From contig JAJYTF010000032.1 of NCBI GenBank assembly GCA_021793155.1, positions 1 through 56,490 of the forward strand: 56,490 nt of DNA, written 5' to 3'. This stretch comes from Pseudomonadota bacterium. GTDB lineage: Bacteria; Pseudomonadota; Alphaproteobacteria; Rhodospirillales; Magnetospirillaceae. Shown here one piece after another: positions 42,361 to 50,668 of this stretch. Below the pieces are notes generated by a model. That model was not told the origin of the DNA and did no database searches. It worked only from the letters and a program-made list of their open reading frames with translations. How positions within the stretch are numbered: the stretch's first letter is position 1; every line of letters starts with the position of its first letter. Position numbers and translations under genes: made by a program.

Positions 42361-43076
42361 TCCCGACCATCGACCAGGGCGAGACGGTGTGCCTCGTCGT
42401 CCCACTCCAGCAGCCAGGCGGCGACGATGCCGTTCTCGCCCGTTCCCTTGCCCCGGCAGCGGATCAGCTCGACCCACCAGCGCCACCGGCCGACACCTTC
42501 CCCAGCCGGGCCGGCGCCGGCTGCCGGGCCGACGCGCCAGCGGGTCAGCGCCGGGCCGCAGGCATCGCCGCGGTTCAGCAGCAGGGCGGTGACTCCGCTG
42601 GTCCGGGCGGCAAGCTGCAGCCGGCGGGCGGCCGTCGGATCGAGGCCCCGCACCTCGCCCAGCACGCCGCCCAGCCCCCGGCAGTGCAGCCCTTGCTCCA
42701 TCGCCCACAGCGATTGTTTTGCGCCGTCGGCCCGCACCATCAGCAGACGCTCGGCCGCCAGCCCCAGGGTGGCAAGACCAGGAGCATAAAGGCCATCGCC
42801 GGCCGTCACCCACAGCACCGGGCCGCCCAAGCCTTCGAAGGCTGCCAGGCGGCCCAGCCACCAGGCGGCGAAACCCAGCGCCGCCCCGTGCTCGATGCCG
42901 TCGGCCAGGGGTGCCGGAACGATTTCGTGCAGCCCACCGCGCGGCAATCCCCCCCAAGGCAGAATCCTGTCGATTTCGGCTAGGCCGAACGACAATGGCC
43001 GGACCCCATCGTCCCGTCCACCCCCTTCCTGGGCGGCGATGCGGGCCCGCAGCTGGGCTAGGGAAACGGGGGCCAC
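42279..43076 (-). CDS. imuA: ImuA, RecA-like SOS mutagenesis protein
   Basis: This 265-aa ImuA/SulA-related protein cooperates with ImuB and DnaE2. The central region resembles the RecA core (FGLAEIDRILPWGGLPRGGLHEIV, then VLWVTAGDGLYAPGL) but lacks a clear Walker A, as known for ImuA. GTG at 43076 is preceded by GGTGAGG five bases away, and a perfect LexA box lies 24 bases upstream; a TTG at 43097 is possible but lacks a ribosome site. The C-terminal 27 residues overlap the cupin gene on the other strand. Orientation is the same as imuB-dnaE2, which begin about 6 kb downstream, so an original imuA-imuB-dnaE2 operon seems to have been split. Confidence 0.88.
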   Translation of the reverse strand: MAPVSLAQLRARIAAQEGGGRDDGVRPLSFGLAEIDRILPWGGLPRGGLHEIVPAPLADGIEHGAALGFAAWWLGRLAAFEGLGGPVLWVTAGDGLYAPGLATLGLAAERLLMVRADGAKQSLWAMEQGLHCRGLGGVLGEVRGLDPTAARRLQLAARTSGVTALLLNRGDACGPALTRWRVGPAAGAGPAGEGVGRWRWWVELIRCRGKGTGENGIVAAWLLEWDDEAHRLALVDGRDQSSASLPSKWTASQTVGVAGSVRSTR

Positions 43077-43099
43077 TGGAACCTCACCACAGGCCAAAT

Positions 43100-43114
43100 G
43101 TTCTTATTATGTTC
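43100..43114 (-). promoter_or_regulatory. LexA box (SOS operator) of imuA
   Basis: GTTCTTATTATGTTC fits GTTC-N7-GTTC exactly. It lies 24 bases upstream of the imuA GTG start, on an AT-rich patch likely to include the promoter. This gives imuA SOS control separate from imuB-dnaE2. Confidence 0.88.
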
Positions 43115-43273
43115 TATAAAACAAAGGGGCCGGGAGTCAAGGAACCTGTCGAAAGGGCTGAAATGTCTATTTTTTATGCAGTCGTTGCCGTGTGACTAAA
43201 TTATAGTCACCGCGAGTGATGTCCTCCGCCCTCATGATCGGGCAACTTCTTGATGCGCCGAAAAACCCAGGAT

Positions 43274-43289
43274 TGGCACGCCATCTGCA
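43274..43289 (+). promoter_or_regulatory. Sigma-54 (-24/-12) promoter before truncated nasT
   Basis: TGGCACGCCATCTGCA matches the RpoN consensus TGGCAC-N5-TTGCA with one change (C for T at -13), and GG and GC are separated by exactly ten bases as required. It lies 34 bases upstream of the nasT-like start codon in the same direction. NtrC-controlled sigma-54 promoters are common for nitrate-assimilation genes, which fits NasT. Confidence 0.72.
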
Positions 43290-43322
43290 ACAGGAACAGC
43301 CGTGAACTGGCGCGAGGCGTAA

Positions 43323-43661
43323 ATGTCCCCGCGCGTGATCCTGGTGGATGATGAGACCGAACGGGCGACATCGGTGAGAGAGGCACTGGAAGCGAACGGG
43401 TTCGATGTGGTTGCCGTCCTCGAGACGGGCGCCGGCCTTCCGCATCAGGCCGAACAGCTTAGCCCCGACGTGATCGTCGTCGACATGGACAATCCCGACC
43501 GGGACACGATCGAGAACATGCGTCGGCTCACCCACGAACATCACCGGCCGGTGGTGATGTTCGCCCAAAACCCCAAGACCCAGGCCATCCACGCCAGAGC
43601 CGCCGGTCAGGCGGCGGCCAGCTCCAGCCGAGGATGGCTATCGAAAAAGCCTTCCGCCTGA
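43323..43661 (+). pseudogene. nasT: Truncated NasT-type (ANTAR) response regulator
   Basis: The first ~90 codons encode a NasT-like receiver: ILVDDETERATSVREALEANGF, the phospho-acceptor region VIVVDMDNPDRDTIENMRRL and PVVMFAQNPK. After about 43598 the match stops and the frame runs on for 20 unrelated residues into the 3' end of the convergent HExxH gene. Complete NasT is about 190-200 aa and ends in an RNA-binding ANTAR domain that releases nasS-controlled antitermination. That domain is absent in all frames nearby. GAGG and a good sigma-54 promoter precede it, so it may still be expressed. It is probably a deletion remnant at a rearrangement junction; a functional stand-alone receiver is less likely. 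Confidence 0.75.
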
Positions 43662-44239
43662 CGCCGAAAGTGGGCCATCCCCTTCAGCACGCGCACCGGA
43701 ACATGGGCTTTCGGCCGGACCATCTTGAGCGGATCCATCTCCATCCTGCCGATGCCGTGCAGCACGCCGAGCAACAGGGAATAGTAGACCAGGAACGAAC
43801 CCCAGTCCTTCTGCCCGGCCGTCGACAGAAGGCCGGCGGCGTCGCTCTTGAAGGCGCGGAAACAGTCGTCACCATCGGCATAACTGCAGGCAATGCGGTT
43901 GGCGTAGTACTCGGAGGACATCTTGTAGGCAAGATGCCACTGCGAGGGCATCTCGCAGGTCAGGTTGGCCAAGCTTTCCCGACGACGAATGGCGATGTCC
44001 GAGACATGGGCCAGTTCGTGGGCAATGGTGAATGGCCGGCAGGAAGACAGATACATGGTCATCTCCAGCCCGTCGCCGCAGCCGGTACGCCGCGGAATGA
44101 CCTTGCCGTCATAGCCGGGCAGGTGCGCCTTCTCGATCTGCTTCAGCTCGCCGAGGCGATGGTCGCCGGCGTGGAAGCGCCCCATCAGGTGGCGGATGGA
44201 GTGTTCTTCCGTCGCATCGAAACCGAGAATCTGCACCAT
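43607..44239 (-). CDS. HExxH metalloprotease-like protein, unknown family
   Basis: This 210-aa protein has a zinc-protease motif, FTIAHELAHVSD near residue 72, with candidate third-ligand acidic residues in SSEYYANRIACSYADGDD about 30 residues later. This spacing resembles ImmA/IrrE-type or other short gluzincin-like proteases. I do not recognise the family further. There is no signal peptide, so it is probably cytoplasmic. Its stop overlaps the truncated nasT on the other strand. It lies 84 bases downstream of the large NRPS-like gene on the same strand and could be co-transcribed. It may be a processing or immunity-like partner of that system, or an independent regulator protease. Confidence 0.65.
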   Translation of the reverse strand: MVQILGFDATEEHSIRHLMGRFHAGDHRLGELKQIEKAHLPGYDGKVIPRRTGCGDGLEMTMYLSSCRPFTIAHELAHVSDIAIRRRESLANLTCEMPSQWHLAYKMSSEYYANRIACSYADGDDCFRAFKSDAAGLLSTAGQKDWGSFLVYYSLLLGVLHGIGRMEMDPLKMVRPKAHVPVRVLKGMAHFRRQAEGFFDSHPRLELAAA

Positions 44240-44323
44240 TTCAGGCTACCGCCTCTGCTCTAGTCCCGTTGGAGGTAGGGTGTCCCAGAGGGGAGTAGCC
44301 TGTCATTACCGAAAAGGGGGTAG

Positions 44324-47300
44324 TCAGCCGGACATCGCCCCGCAGGACAACGCGGGCAATGGAGCATCGGCCGCCGACGCCACCGTACGCTCGGCCGGTT
44401 GGATGGCCGCGACGGTTTGCGCCGGGGCGCCTTGCCACTCGCTATGGGCGGGGATTTCCTCGCCTTTCATGATGATGGTCAAGGCGCCGATACGGGCGAA
44501 TTCACCGATCCTGGTGTCATAGAGCACCGTCGAGCCGCTGCCGACGCTGACCCCACGATTGACATGGACCCGGCCCACCTTCATCACCCGGTCTTCGTAA
44601 AGATGAGTCTGCAGTGCCGCCATGCCGTTCACCGCGGCGAAGTCGCCGACCTCGACGCAGTCGAATTCGGTGATGTCGGTGCTGTCCATGAATACGCCGC
44701 GGCCGAACTTGCAGCCGAACAGCTTCAGCGCCCAAGGCAGCATGGGCGTGCCGCGCAAATGGTCAAGCAGCACCTTGCCGGCCATGCCCCAATACATCAC
44801 GGCCACCGCTTCGGTCCGCAAGGCCCACCATGACCACATCGGTTTCACCGTGGGCTTGTAGGCACCCATCATCAGCCATTTGACCGCGATCGCGGCGAGC
44901 ACCAGGGCGCAGGAGATGGCCACGCTGGAGGCCATGAACAGCGGCACCAGGGTGCCGTAGTCGCGACCAAGGATCGACGGCGCCAGCACCTCCACCGCCA
45001 GCATGCCGAAGGTGATGAACAGCATGGTGGGCAGCGATACGCTGAAGGCCTCGAACAGCGCGCGGGCGAAACGCCGCCGGCGCGACGGCTCGTAGGTCCA
45101 ATTGGCCGCCACGTCATCGAAGCGCTGGCGCACCGGCAGCTTGATCGGCGGGCTGCCGAACCAGATATCGCCGGGAGACATTTCCTCATTGGTGGCCGGT
45201 GGACGCGACTTAATACCGATCAGCGAGCCGGTCGGAATGTCGGTTCCCGGCGGCACCACCGCATCGTTGCCAACGAACACCTGCGCCCCGGTCCTGACCG
45301 GCTTCAGGAACATCCAACCCCGTCGGACGTCTTCGTCGCCCAGCACCACTTCGTCGGCGATGAAGCATTTCTCGCCGATCTCGGTCAGATCGTAACGGCC
45401 GGCAAGATTGGTCGAAATCTCGGCGTCCTTGCCGATCTTCGCCCCCATCAGGCGGTACCAGTTGCGCATGTAGACGGTGGCGTAGAGCGAGGAAAGCGTC
45501 TCCAGCGTCAGCTCGGTGGCCAGCGCGACGATCCACTTGCGGGCGTAGAACCAGCTGTAGACCGAATAGGTCCCGGCATCGACACGCGGCAGCACGGTCC
45601 AGCGCACGGCGGCGATCAGCAGCACCGTGATGGCGATCAGCGCCATGGCCGTAGGCCAGCCCAGCACCGGCAGGAAATAGAGATAGCTGACCGAAACCAC
45701 GCTGGTAATCGCGTCGCTCAGATTATCGAACAGGTAAAAGGCCGGGATCACCGGGATCAGCGTGATCGGCGGCAGCAGCACCAGCATCGCGGCATAAAGG
45801 GCGGTCAGCAGCGTCTTGCGTACTGGCCCGGCAGTCGCCGGCGCCGGCAAGGATTCCTTGTCCACCTCGCCGACCTGGCGGCCGGGCGAGCCCTCCCACA
45901 CCTGCCAGGCGCCGACCGTGGTACCGCCGGCCAGGCTGGTCAGGTCGTGCAGTTCGGCACCCTCGCCGACGGTCACGTCGGCGCCGATGACACAGGAGGT
46001 GCCGATATAGGCGTCGTCGCCGACGGCGATACGGCCGATGATCAGCTCGTCGCCAACCACTTCGGCATTGCCGAACTGCGCCTTGCCGCCGATGGTGGCG
46101 CCCTTGCCGATGGACACGAGGTCGACGGCACCGGCCTCGAAGTCGTGGATCAGCGCTTCATCACCCACCTTGGCGCCCAGGGCGCGAAGGAACAGCCGCA
46201 TGATCGGCGTGCCCTGGAACCATTTGACATGGACCATGGTGATGAAGCGTTGCGACAGCCACCAGCGGTAGTAATAGACGCCCCAGAGCGGGTAGCGCCC
46301 CGGCTTGGTGCGCCCGATGACCAGCCATTTGGCAGCGATGGCGATAATCGCGGTGCTGATGTTGATCAGCGCATAAACAGCAAGAAAGGCCGAGGTTTCC
46401 CTGACGAAATTATGCGTATCGCCGGAAAAGAATTCATAGGCGACAAACACCCCCAGCCAAGGCGCGGTGGTCAGCGCCAGAATCAACGGCAATGCCGCCG
46501 CCTGGGCCAGCCCGCAGAGAAACCGGCGGAGCAGCGACGGCGGCTCGAAGGCCAGCGATCGTGCCGCCGCTTCACCTCGCGGCTGGCTGGCCGCGCGCTG
46601 ATCGAGGCGCGTCGCCATGGCCCTCAAGGTCCGGGCGGCATAGACGTCCTGTAGGGTGAGGCCGGACAGCGCCGGAACCTCGCGGACCGCCGAGACGAAG
46701 CGGGCGGCGATCAGCGAATGCCCCCCCAGATCGACGAAGAAATCGGCCTCGAAAGGGATGGCCTGGCGTGGAAAGACCCGCTGGGCGGCGGAAAGAAGGG
46801 CAGCTTCGGTGGGCGTCGCCGGTTCTTCCTGGCGCTCGGCCTCGACGGCGGTCAGCGTCGCCCGCTGCAAGGCTTTGCGGTCGACCTTGCCCGAGGTCAG
46901 CCGCGGCAGTTCGGCCACCACTTCGAAATGCGAGGGTACCATGTAGCTGGGCAGTTGCGCCCGCAACGCATCGCGCAAGGCAGCCCGGTCGAGGCTGGCG
47001 CCGGGTAGAGCCAGCAGAAAAGCCACCAGACGGTCCGTGCCGTCATCCTGGCGCATCACCACGGCGGCCTGGCCGACCCCCGCGCATTGCGACAACCGCG
47101 CCTCGATCTCGCCCAGCTCGACCCGGAAACCGCGGATTTTCACCTGATCGTCGATCCGCCCGTGAAACACCAGATTCCCTTTCGCGTCGACGCTGACGGC
47201 ATCGCCCGAGCGATAGAGAATGGGATCGGCGCCGTCGACGCGAAACGGATTGGGAATGAACTTGGCCGCGGTGAGTTCGGGGCGCTTCAGATAACCGCCG

Positions 47301-48412
47301 GCGACGCCAGGGCCGCCGATCAGCAGTTCGCCCTCGGCACCCGGAATGACTAGGTTCAACGCCTCGTCGACCACATAGCAGCTGTAGTTGGGAATAGGTT
47401 GGCCGATGGTCACCGGCTCGTCCGGCCGCACTTCGGCGACGGTGGCGACCACTGTCGTCTCGGTCGGACCATAGCTGTTGAGGATGCGCCGCCCGGTCCG
47501 GCACCAGCGCGCGGCCACCGTCGGCGGGCAGGCCTCACCGCCCAGCACGATCAACCGCAGGCTCGGCACGTCGGCGGTCAGCATGGCGAGCAGAGTCGGC
47601 ACCGCCGACATCACGGTGATACCGGCCTCGGTCATCACCTGGGCCAGCCGATCGACCTCCTGCAAGGTGTCGCGGCTGGCGATCCACATCCGGGCCCCCG
47701 CCAGATAGGGCAGGAAAAATTCCTCGAGCGACAGGTCGAAAGCCACCGAGGCGCCCTGGAACACCACGTCGTCGGCCTGCACCTGATAGATGCTGTTGAT
47801 CGAGCGCAGATAGTGGCAGATGTTTCGGTGGCTGATCACCACGCCTTTGGGCAGGCCGGTGGAGCCCGAAGTGTAGATCACATAGGCGGGGTCGGCCGGG
47901 GTCAGGCCGGCGGCTCGCAGATCCGGGGCTTCGGTCGACGGCGCGCCATCCCTGAGCTGGGCAAAACGCAGAATCGCCGCCGGTTGCGAACCGGCCTTGG
48001 CTGCGGTCAGGCTGTCGATGATCAGGCCGGCGGCGCCGCAGTCGTCGAGACAGGCGGCGACGCGCTCGGCCGGAACATCGAAATCGAACGGCAGATAGGC
48101 GGCGCCCGCCTTCAGGATGCCCAGCAGGGCGACATGCAGATCGAACGACCGCGCCATCCACAGTCCGACGAAGGCGCCACGGCCGATGCCGCGCGCTTTG
48201 AGCGCGCTCGCCACGCGATTGGCCGCCGCGTCGAGTTCCCCATAGGTGACGGTGCGGCCGTCGAATACGGCGACGGGATGGGATGGCTGGCGGGTCGCAG
48301 TGGCCGAGAAAATCTCGGGCAGCAGTTCATCGCGCAGAAATGACTGGTCCGGCTTTCCAGCAAAGACCGGCGGCAGGATCGACGGGGTGATCTGATTCAT
48401 GACATCCAGCAT
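44324..48412 (-). CDS. Pls/PosA-family NRPS-like enzyme: adenylation, carrier and membrane/hexapeptide-repeat domains
   Basis: This 1362-aa single-module enzyme has an adenylation domain (about 30-515; A3 VIYTSGSTGLPKG at 178-190, A5 NSYGPTET, A8 GRIDDQVKIRGFRVELGE, A10 SGKVDRKAL) and a carrier domain with Ser566 in DLGGHSLIAA. The remainder is a roughly 750-residue C-terminal region. It alternates hydrophobic helix pairs with left-handed beta-helix hexapeptide repeats in three tandem blocks (for example IGKGATIGGKAQFGNAEVVG, IGKDAEISTNL and GCKFGRGVFMDSTD). This is the architecture of epsilon-poly-lysine synthetase and other Pls/PosA enzymes, where the C-terminal acetyltransferase-like domains link the activated amino acid into isopeptide oligomers at the membrane. 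There is no condensation or thioesterase domain. The product may be a poly-amino acid; the identity is unknown. ATG at 48412 has GGAACGG upstream. Confidence 0.9.
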   Translation of the reverse strand: MLDVMNQITPSILPPVFAGKPDQSFLRDELLPEIFSATATRQPSHPVAVFDGRTVTYGELDAAANRVASALKARGIGRGAFVGLWMARSFDLHVALLGILKAGAAYLPFDFDVPAERVAACLDDCGAAGLIIDSLTAAKAGSQPAAILRFAQLRDGAPSTEAPDLRAAGLTPADPAYVIYTSGSTGLPKGVVISHRNICHYLRSINSIYQVQADDVVFQGASVAFDLSLEEFFLPYLAGARMWIASRDTLQEVDRLAQVMTEAGITVMSAVPTLLAMLTADVPSLRLIVLGGEACPPTVAARWCRTGRRILNSYGPTETTVVATVAEVRPDEPVTIGQPIPNYSCYVVDEALNLVIPGAEGELLIGGPGVAGGYLKRPELTAAKFIPNPFRVDGADPILYRSGDAVSVDAKGNLVFHGRIDDQVKIRGFRVELGEIEARLSQCAGVGQAAVVMRQDDGTDRLVAFLLALPGASLDRAALRDALRAQLPSYMVPSHFEVVAELPRLTSGKVDRKALQRATLTAVEAERQEEPATPTEAALLSAAQRVFPRQAIPFEADFFVDLGGHSLIAARFVSAVREVPALSGLTLQDVYAARTLRAMATRLDQRAASQPRGEAAARSLAFEPPSLLRRFLCGLAQAAALPLILALTTAPWLGVFVAYEFFSGDTHNFVRETSAFLAVYALINISTAIIAIAAKWLVIGRTKPGRYPLWGVYYYRWWLSQRFITMVHVKWFQGTPIMRLFLRALGAKVGDEALIHDFEAGAVDLVSIGKGATIGGKAQFGNAEVVGDELIIGRIAVGDDAYIGTSCVIGADVTVGEGAELHDLTSLAGGTTVGAWQVWEGSPGRQVGEVDKESLPAPATAGPVRKTLLTALYAAMLVLLPPITLIPVIPAFYLFDNLSDAITSVVSVSYLYFLPVLGWPTAMALIAITVLLIAAVRWTVLPRVDAGTYSVYSWFYARKWIVALATELTLETLSSLYATVYMRNWYRLMGAKIGKDAEISTNLAGRYDLTEIGEKCFIADEVVLGDEDVRRGWMFLKPVRTGAQVFVGNDAVVPPGTDIPTGSLIGIKSRPPATNEEMSPGDIWFGSPPIKLPVRQRFDDVAANWTYEPSRRRRFARALFEAFSVSLPTMLFITFGMLAVEVLAPSILGRDYGTLVPLFMASSVAISCALVLAAIAVKWLMMGAYKPTVKPMWSWWALRTEAVAVMYWGMAGKVLLDHLRGTPMLPWALKLFGCKFGRGVFMDSTDITEFDCVEVGDFAAVNGMAALQTHLYEDRVMKVGRVHVNRGVSVGSGSTVLYDTRIGEFARIGALTIIMKGEEIPAHSEWQGAPAQTVAAIQPAERTVASAADAPLPALSCGAMSG

Positions 48413-48672
48413 CGCCGTTCCGCACCGGCAAGGTAACCGTGGCGAACGACAGGGTTTTCTTGTTTCCGTTGTATGGGCGGCCTGCGGCCCGGCTCGATCT
48501 GGCCCGCCCCTCGGCAGAACAACTTTCTCGTCCTAACACATACGTGATACCGCTTAAGCTCGGGACAGGAAAGTGCTCTTTTCGCCAAGGATTCATATGT
48601 CTCTTTTGGGGAAGGACGCAAGGCCGAATCGCAGGTCTGTTGCGGTTCCGCGGTCATCCTGACCAAGCCGCT

Positions 48673-48945
48673 CTAGCGGGTCTCCTCCCCGCGGCTCGCG
48701 GCCGGCAGCTCGATGTTGACCTCGAGGATCGACAGGTTCTGCTCGCGGTCCAGTTTGATCTGCACCCGCTGGTCGTCGATCTCGACATATTTGCGGATCA
48801 CCTCGATGATCTCGCGCTGCAGCTTGGGCAAGAAATCCGCGCCGGACAGACCGGCACGTTCATGGGCCAGCAGGATCTGCAAGCGCTCCCGCGCCGCCGT
48901 CGCCGTGCCGCGTTGCGGCCGACTGAACAGATTGAACAGGCTCAT
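48673..48945 (-). CDS. minE: Cell division topological specificity factor MinE
   Basis: This 90-aa protein stimulates the MinD ATPase and drives pole-to-pole oscillation. The N-terminal amphipathic MSLFNLFSRPQ is the membrane-targeting sequence. The following ARERLQILLAHERAG is the MinD-contact helix, and IIEVIRKYVEIDDQRVQIKLD... is the dimerising beta region. ATG at 48945 overlaps the minD stop by four bases. It is the last gene of minCDE; the frame continues upstream only as a shadow of minD. Confidence 0.95.
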   Translation of the reverse strand: MSLFNLFSRPQRGTATAARERLQILLAHERAGLSGADFLPKLQREIIEVIRKYVEIDDQRVQIKLDREQNLSILEVNIELPAASRGEETR

Positions 48946-49754
48946 GCGCTTCTCCGCAGCAGGCGGTCGATCAAGCCGCGCTTGGACGAACGGGGAATCG
49001 CGATGGCCACCTCCTCGCCGAGGATGCGGCCGACCGCCGCGAGGTAGCTCTTGCCGGCCGGCGACTTGTCGTCGAGCACCACCGGCATGCCGACGTTCGA
49101 GGCCTGCAATACCGAGGGACATTCGGGAATGACGCCGAGTAGCGGCACCGCCAGAATCTCCTGCACGTCCTCGACCTTCATCATCTCGGCCTTCTCCACC
49201 CGTTCGGCATCGTAGCGGGTGATCAGCAGGTGCTGCGCCATCGCCTCGCCCTGCTCGGCCTTGCGCGACTTGCTGGTCAGCAGCCCGATCATGCGGTCCG
49301 AGTCGCGCACCGAGGAAACTTCGGGGTTGGTCACCACGATGGCTTCGTCGGCGAAATACATGGCGAGAAAGGCGCCGCGCTCGATGCCGGCAGGGCTGTC
49401 GCAAATCACATAATCGAATTCCGCAGAAAGCTCGGCCATAACCCGTTCGACGCCTTCCTTGGTCAAGGCATCTTTATCGCGGGTCTGTGATGTTGCAAGT
49501 ATCGACAGGGTATCAACCCGCTTGTCTTTGATCAATGCTTGGGCAAGCCTGGCGTCGCCATTGATCACATTGATGAAGTCGAACACCACCCGGCGTTCGC
49601 AGCCCATGATCAGGTCGACATTCCGCAAGCCCACGTCGAAATCGATGACGACGGTCTTGTGCCCGCGGAGGGCAAGCCCGGTGGCGACGGCCGCCGAGGT
49701 GGTGGTCTTGCCCACTCCGCCCTTGCCGGAAGTGACGACGATGACTTTTGCCAA
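48942..49754 (-). CDS. minD: Septum site-determining ATPase MinD
   Basis: This 270-aa deviant Walker ATPase assembles on the inner membrane and recruits MinC. P-loop GKGGVGKTT starts near residue 10; switch I DFDVGLRNVDLIMGCERR and DSPAGIERGAFLAMYFADEAIVVTNPE are present. The C-terminus (SSKRGLIDRLLRRSA) is the amphipathic membrane-targeting helix. It lies 20 bases after minC and overlaps minE by ATGA. Length is normal. Confidence 0.96.
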   Translation of the reverse strand: MAKVIVVTSGKGGVGKTTTSAAVATGLALRGHKTVVIDFDVGLRNVDLIMGCERRVVFDFINVINGDARLAQALIKDKRVDTLSILATSQTRDKDALTKEGVERVMAELSAEFDYVICDSPAGIERGAFLAMYFADEAIVVTNPEVSSVRDSDRMIGLLTSKSRKAEQGEAMAQHLLITRYDAERVEKAEMMKVEDVQEILAVPLLGVIPECPSVLQASNVGMPVVLDDKSPAGKSYLAAVGRILGEEVAIAIPRSSKRGLIDRLLRRSA

Positions 49755-49774
49755 GGTGATATCCTTTTCTGCTT

Positions 49775-50497
49775 TTACAGCCGTTCGAAAACGAGCCGGT
49801 CACCGGCCAGACGGATCTGTACCGGCTTGCCGATCAGGCTCGATTCCATTTGCTCGCTGACCAGATAGGTGCCGGCGATGGACACCAGGTCGGCGTCAAG
49901 GGCGCCGCAGAAGATGCGGGCGGTGGGATCGCCGCCCATTCCGGCCAGCGCCCGGCCGCGCAGCGGGCCGTAGACGTGGATATGGCCGTCGGCCAGCAGT
50001 TCGGCGCCGCGGCTGACCTGGGCGGTCACGATGAGATCGGATTCCCGGGCGTAGACCTGCTGGCCGGAACGGACCGGTTCGGCGATCACCCGGGCAGTAC
50101 CCGGCCGCGACAGCGGCGCCCCGCGTCCCCGTACGGCCTTCGCCTCGGTGGCGCGGCCGGCCGGGAAGACCGACAGCCCTGCGGCCAGGGCCGCCGCCTC
50201 CCAATCGGCGGTGGCGCCCTGGAAACCGACCGGAATCAGTTCCAGCCGGCGCAGCTCGGCGCAGAACGCCGTCAGGTCGAACGGAGCCGTGCGAGCCAGG
50301 GGACCAAAATCAAGGACGATCGGGGCAAAACGGTAGAACCCCGGCGCCAGCGACAATGTCGCCGCCAATTGGCCGAAGAAGGTCCGGCTGCGCGGATTGG
50401 TCACCTTGAGGGTCAGCAGGGTGAAGCTCGACCCGCGGATCTGGAACGGTGGAGATGGATCGGCAATCGTGCTGTCGGAGCGCAACAAAGGTTCCAT
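49775..50497 (-). CDS. minC: Septum site-determining inhibitor MinC
   Basis: This 240-aa protein inhibits FtsZ ring formation away from mid-cell. The N-terminal domain (about 15-110: FQIRGSSFTLLTLKV ... LAPGFYRFAPIVLDFGPL) is the FtsZ-antagonising half. The C-terminal beta-helix (about 130-235: YARESDLIVTAQVSRGAELLADGHIHVYGPLRGRALAG) includes the RGRALAG MinD-binding motif. A Pro/Arg linker separates them. ATG at 50497 is chosen on the expected N-terminus, although the ribosome site is weak and the frame runs on to 50599. It begins the minCDE operon. Confidence 0.93.
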   Translation of the reverse strand: MEPLLRSDSTIADPSPPFQIRGSSFTLLTLKVTNPRSRTFFGQLAATLSLAPGFYRFAPIVLDFGPLARTAPFDLTAFCAELRRLELIPVGFQGATADWEAAALAAGLSVFPAGRATEAKAVRGRGAPLSRPGTARVIAEPVRSGQQVYARESDLIVTAQVSRGAELLADGHIHVYGPLRGRALAGMGGDPTARIFCGALDADLVSIAGTYLVSEQMESSLIGKPVQIRLAGDRLVFERL

Positions 50498-50668
50498 GAG
50501 TGTTCTTGTCTGGGACACACTGACGCCTCGTCCTCGCGAGCCGAGTGACGCGATCCAGGGGCAACGGCACGGCTCCGGATTGCTTCGGCACGCTCGCAAT
50601 GACCAGGGATTGTCAGTTCGATGGCGCTGAGCCTAAAGCTCATCGGTTAAGGTTGGGTTCCTGCGCCC

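Noticed and set aside
48921-48940. GAAC-GAAC pair resembling a LexA box within minE
   Set aside because: The spacer is five bases rather than seven, and it lies inside coding sequence.
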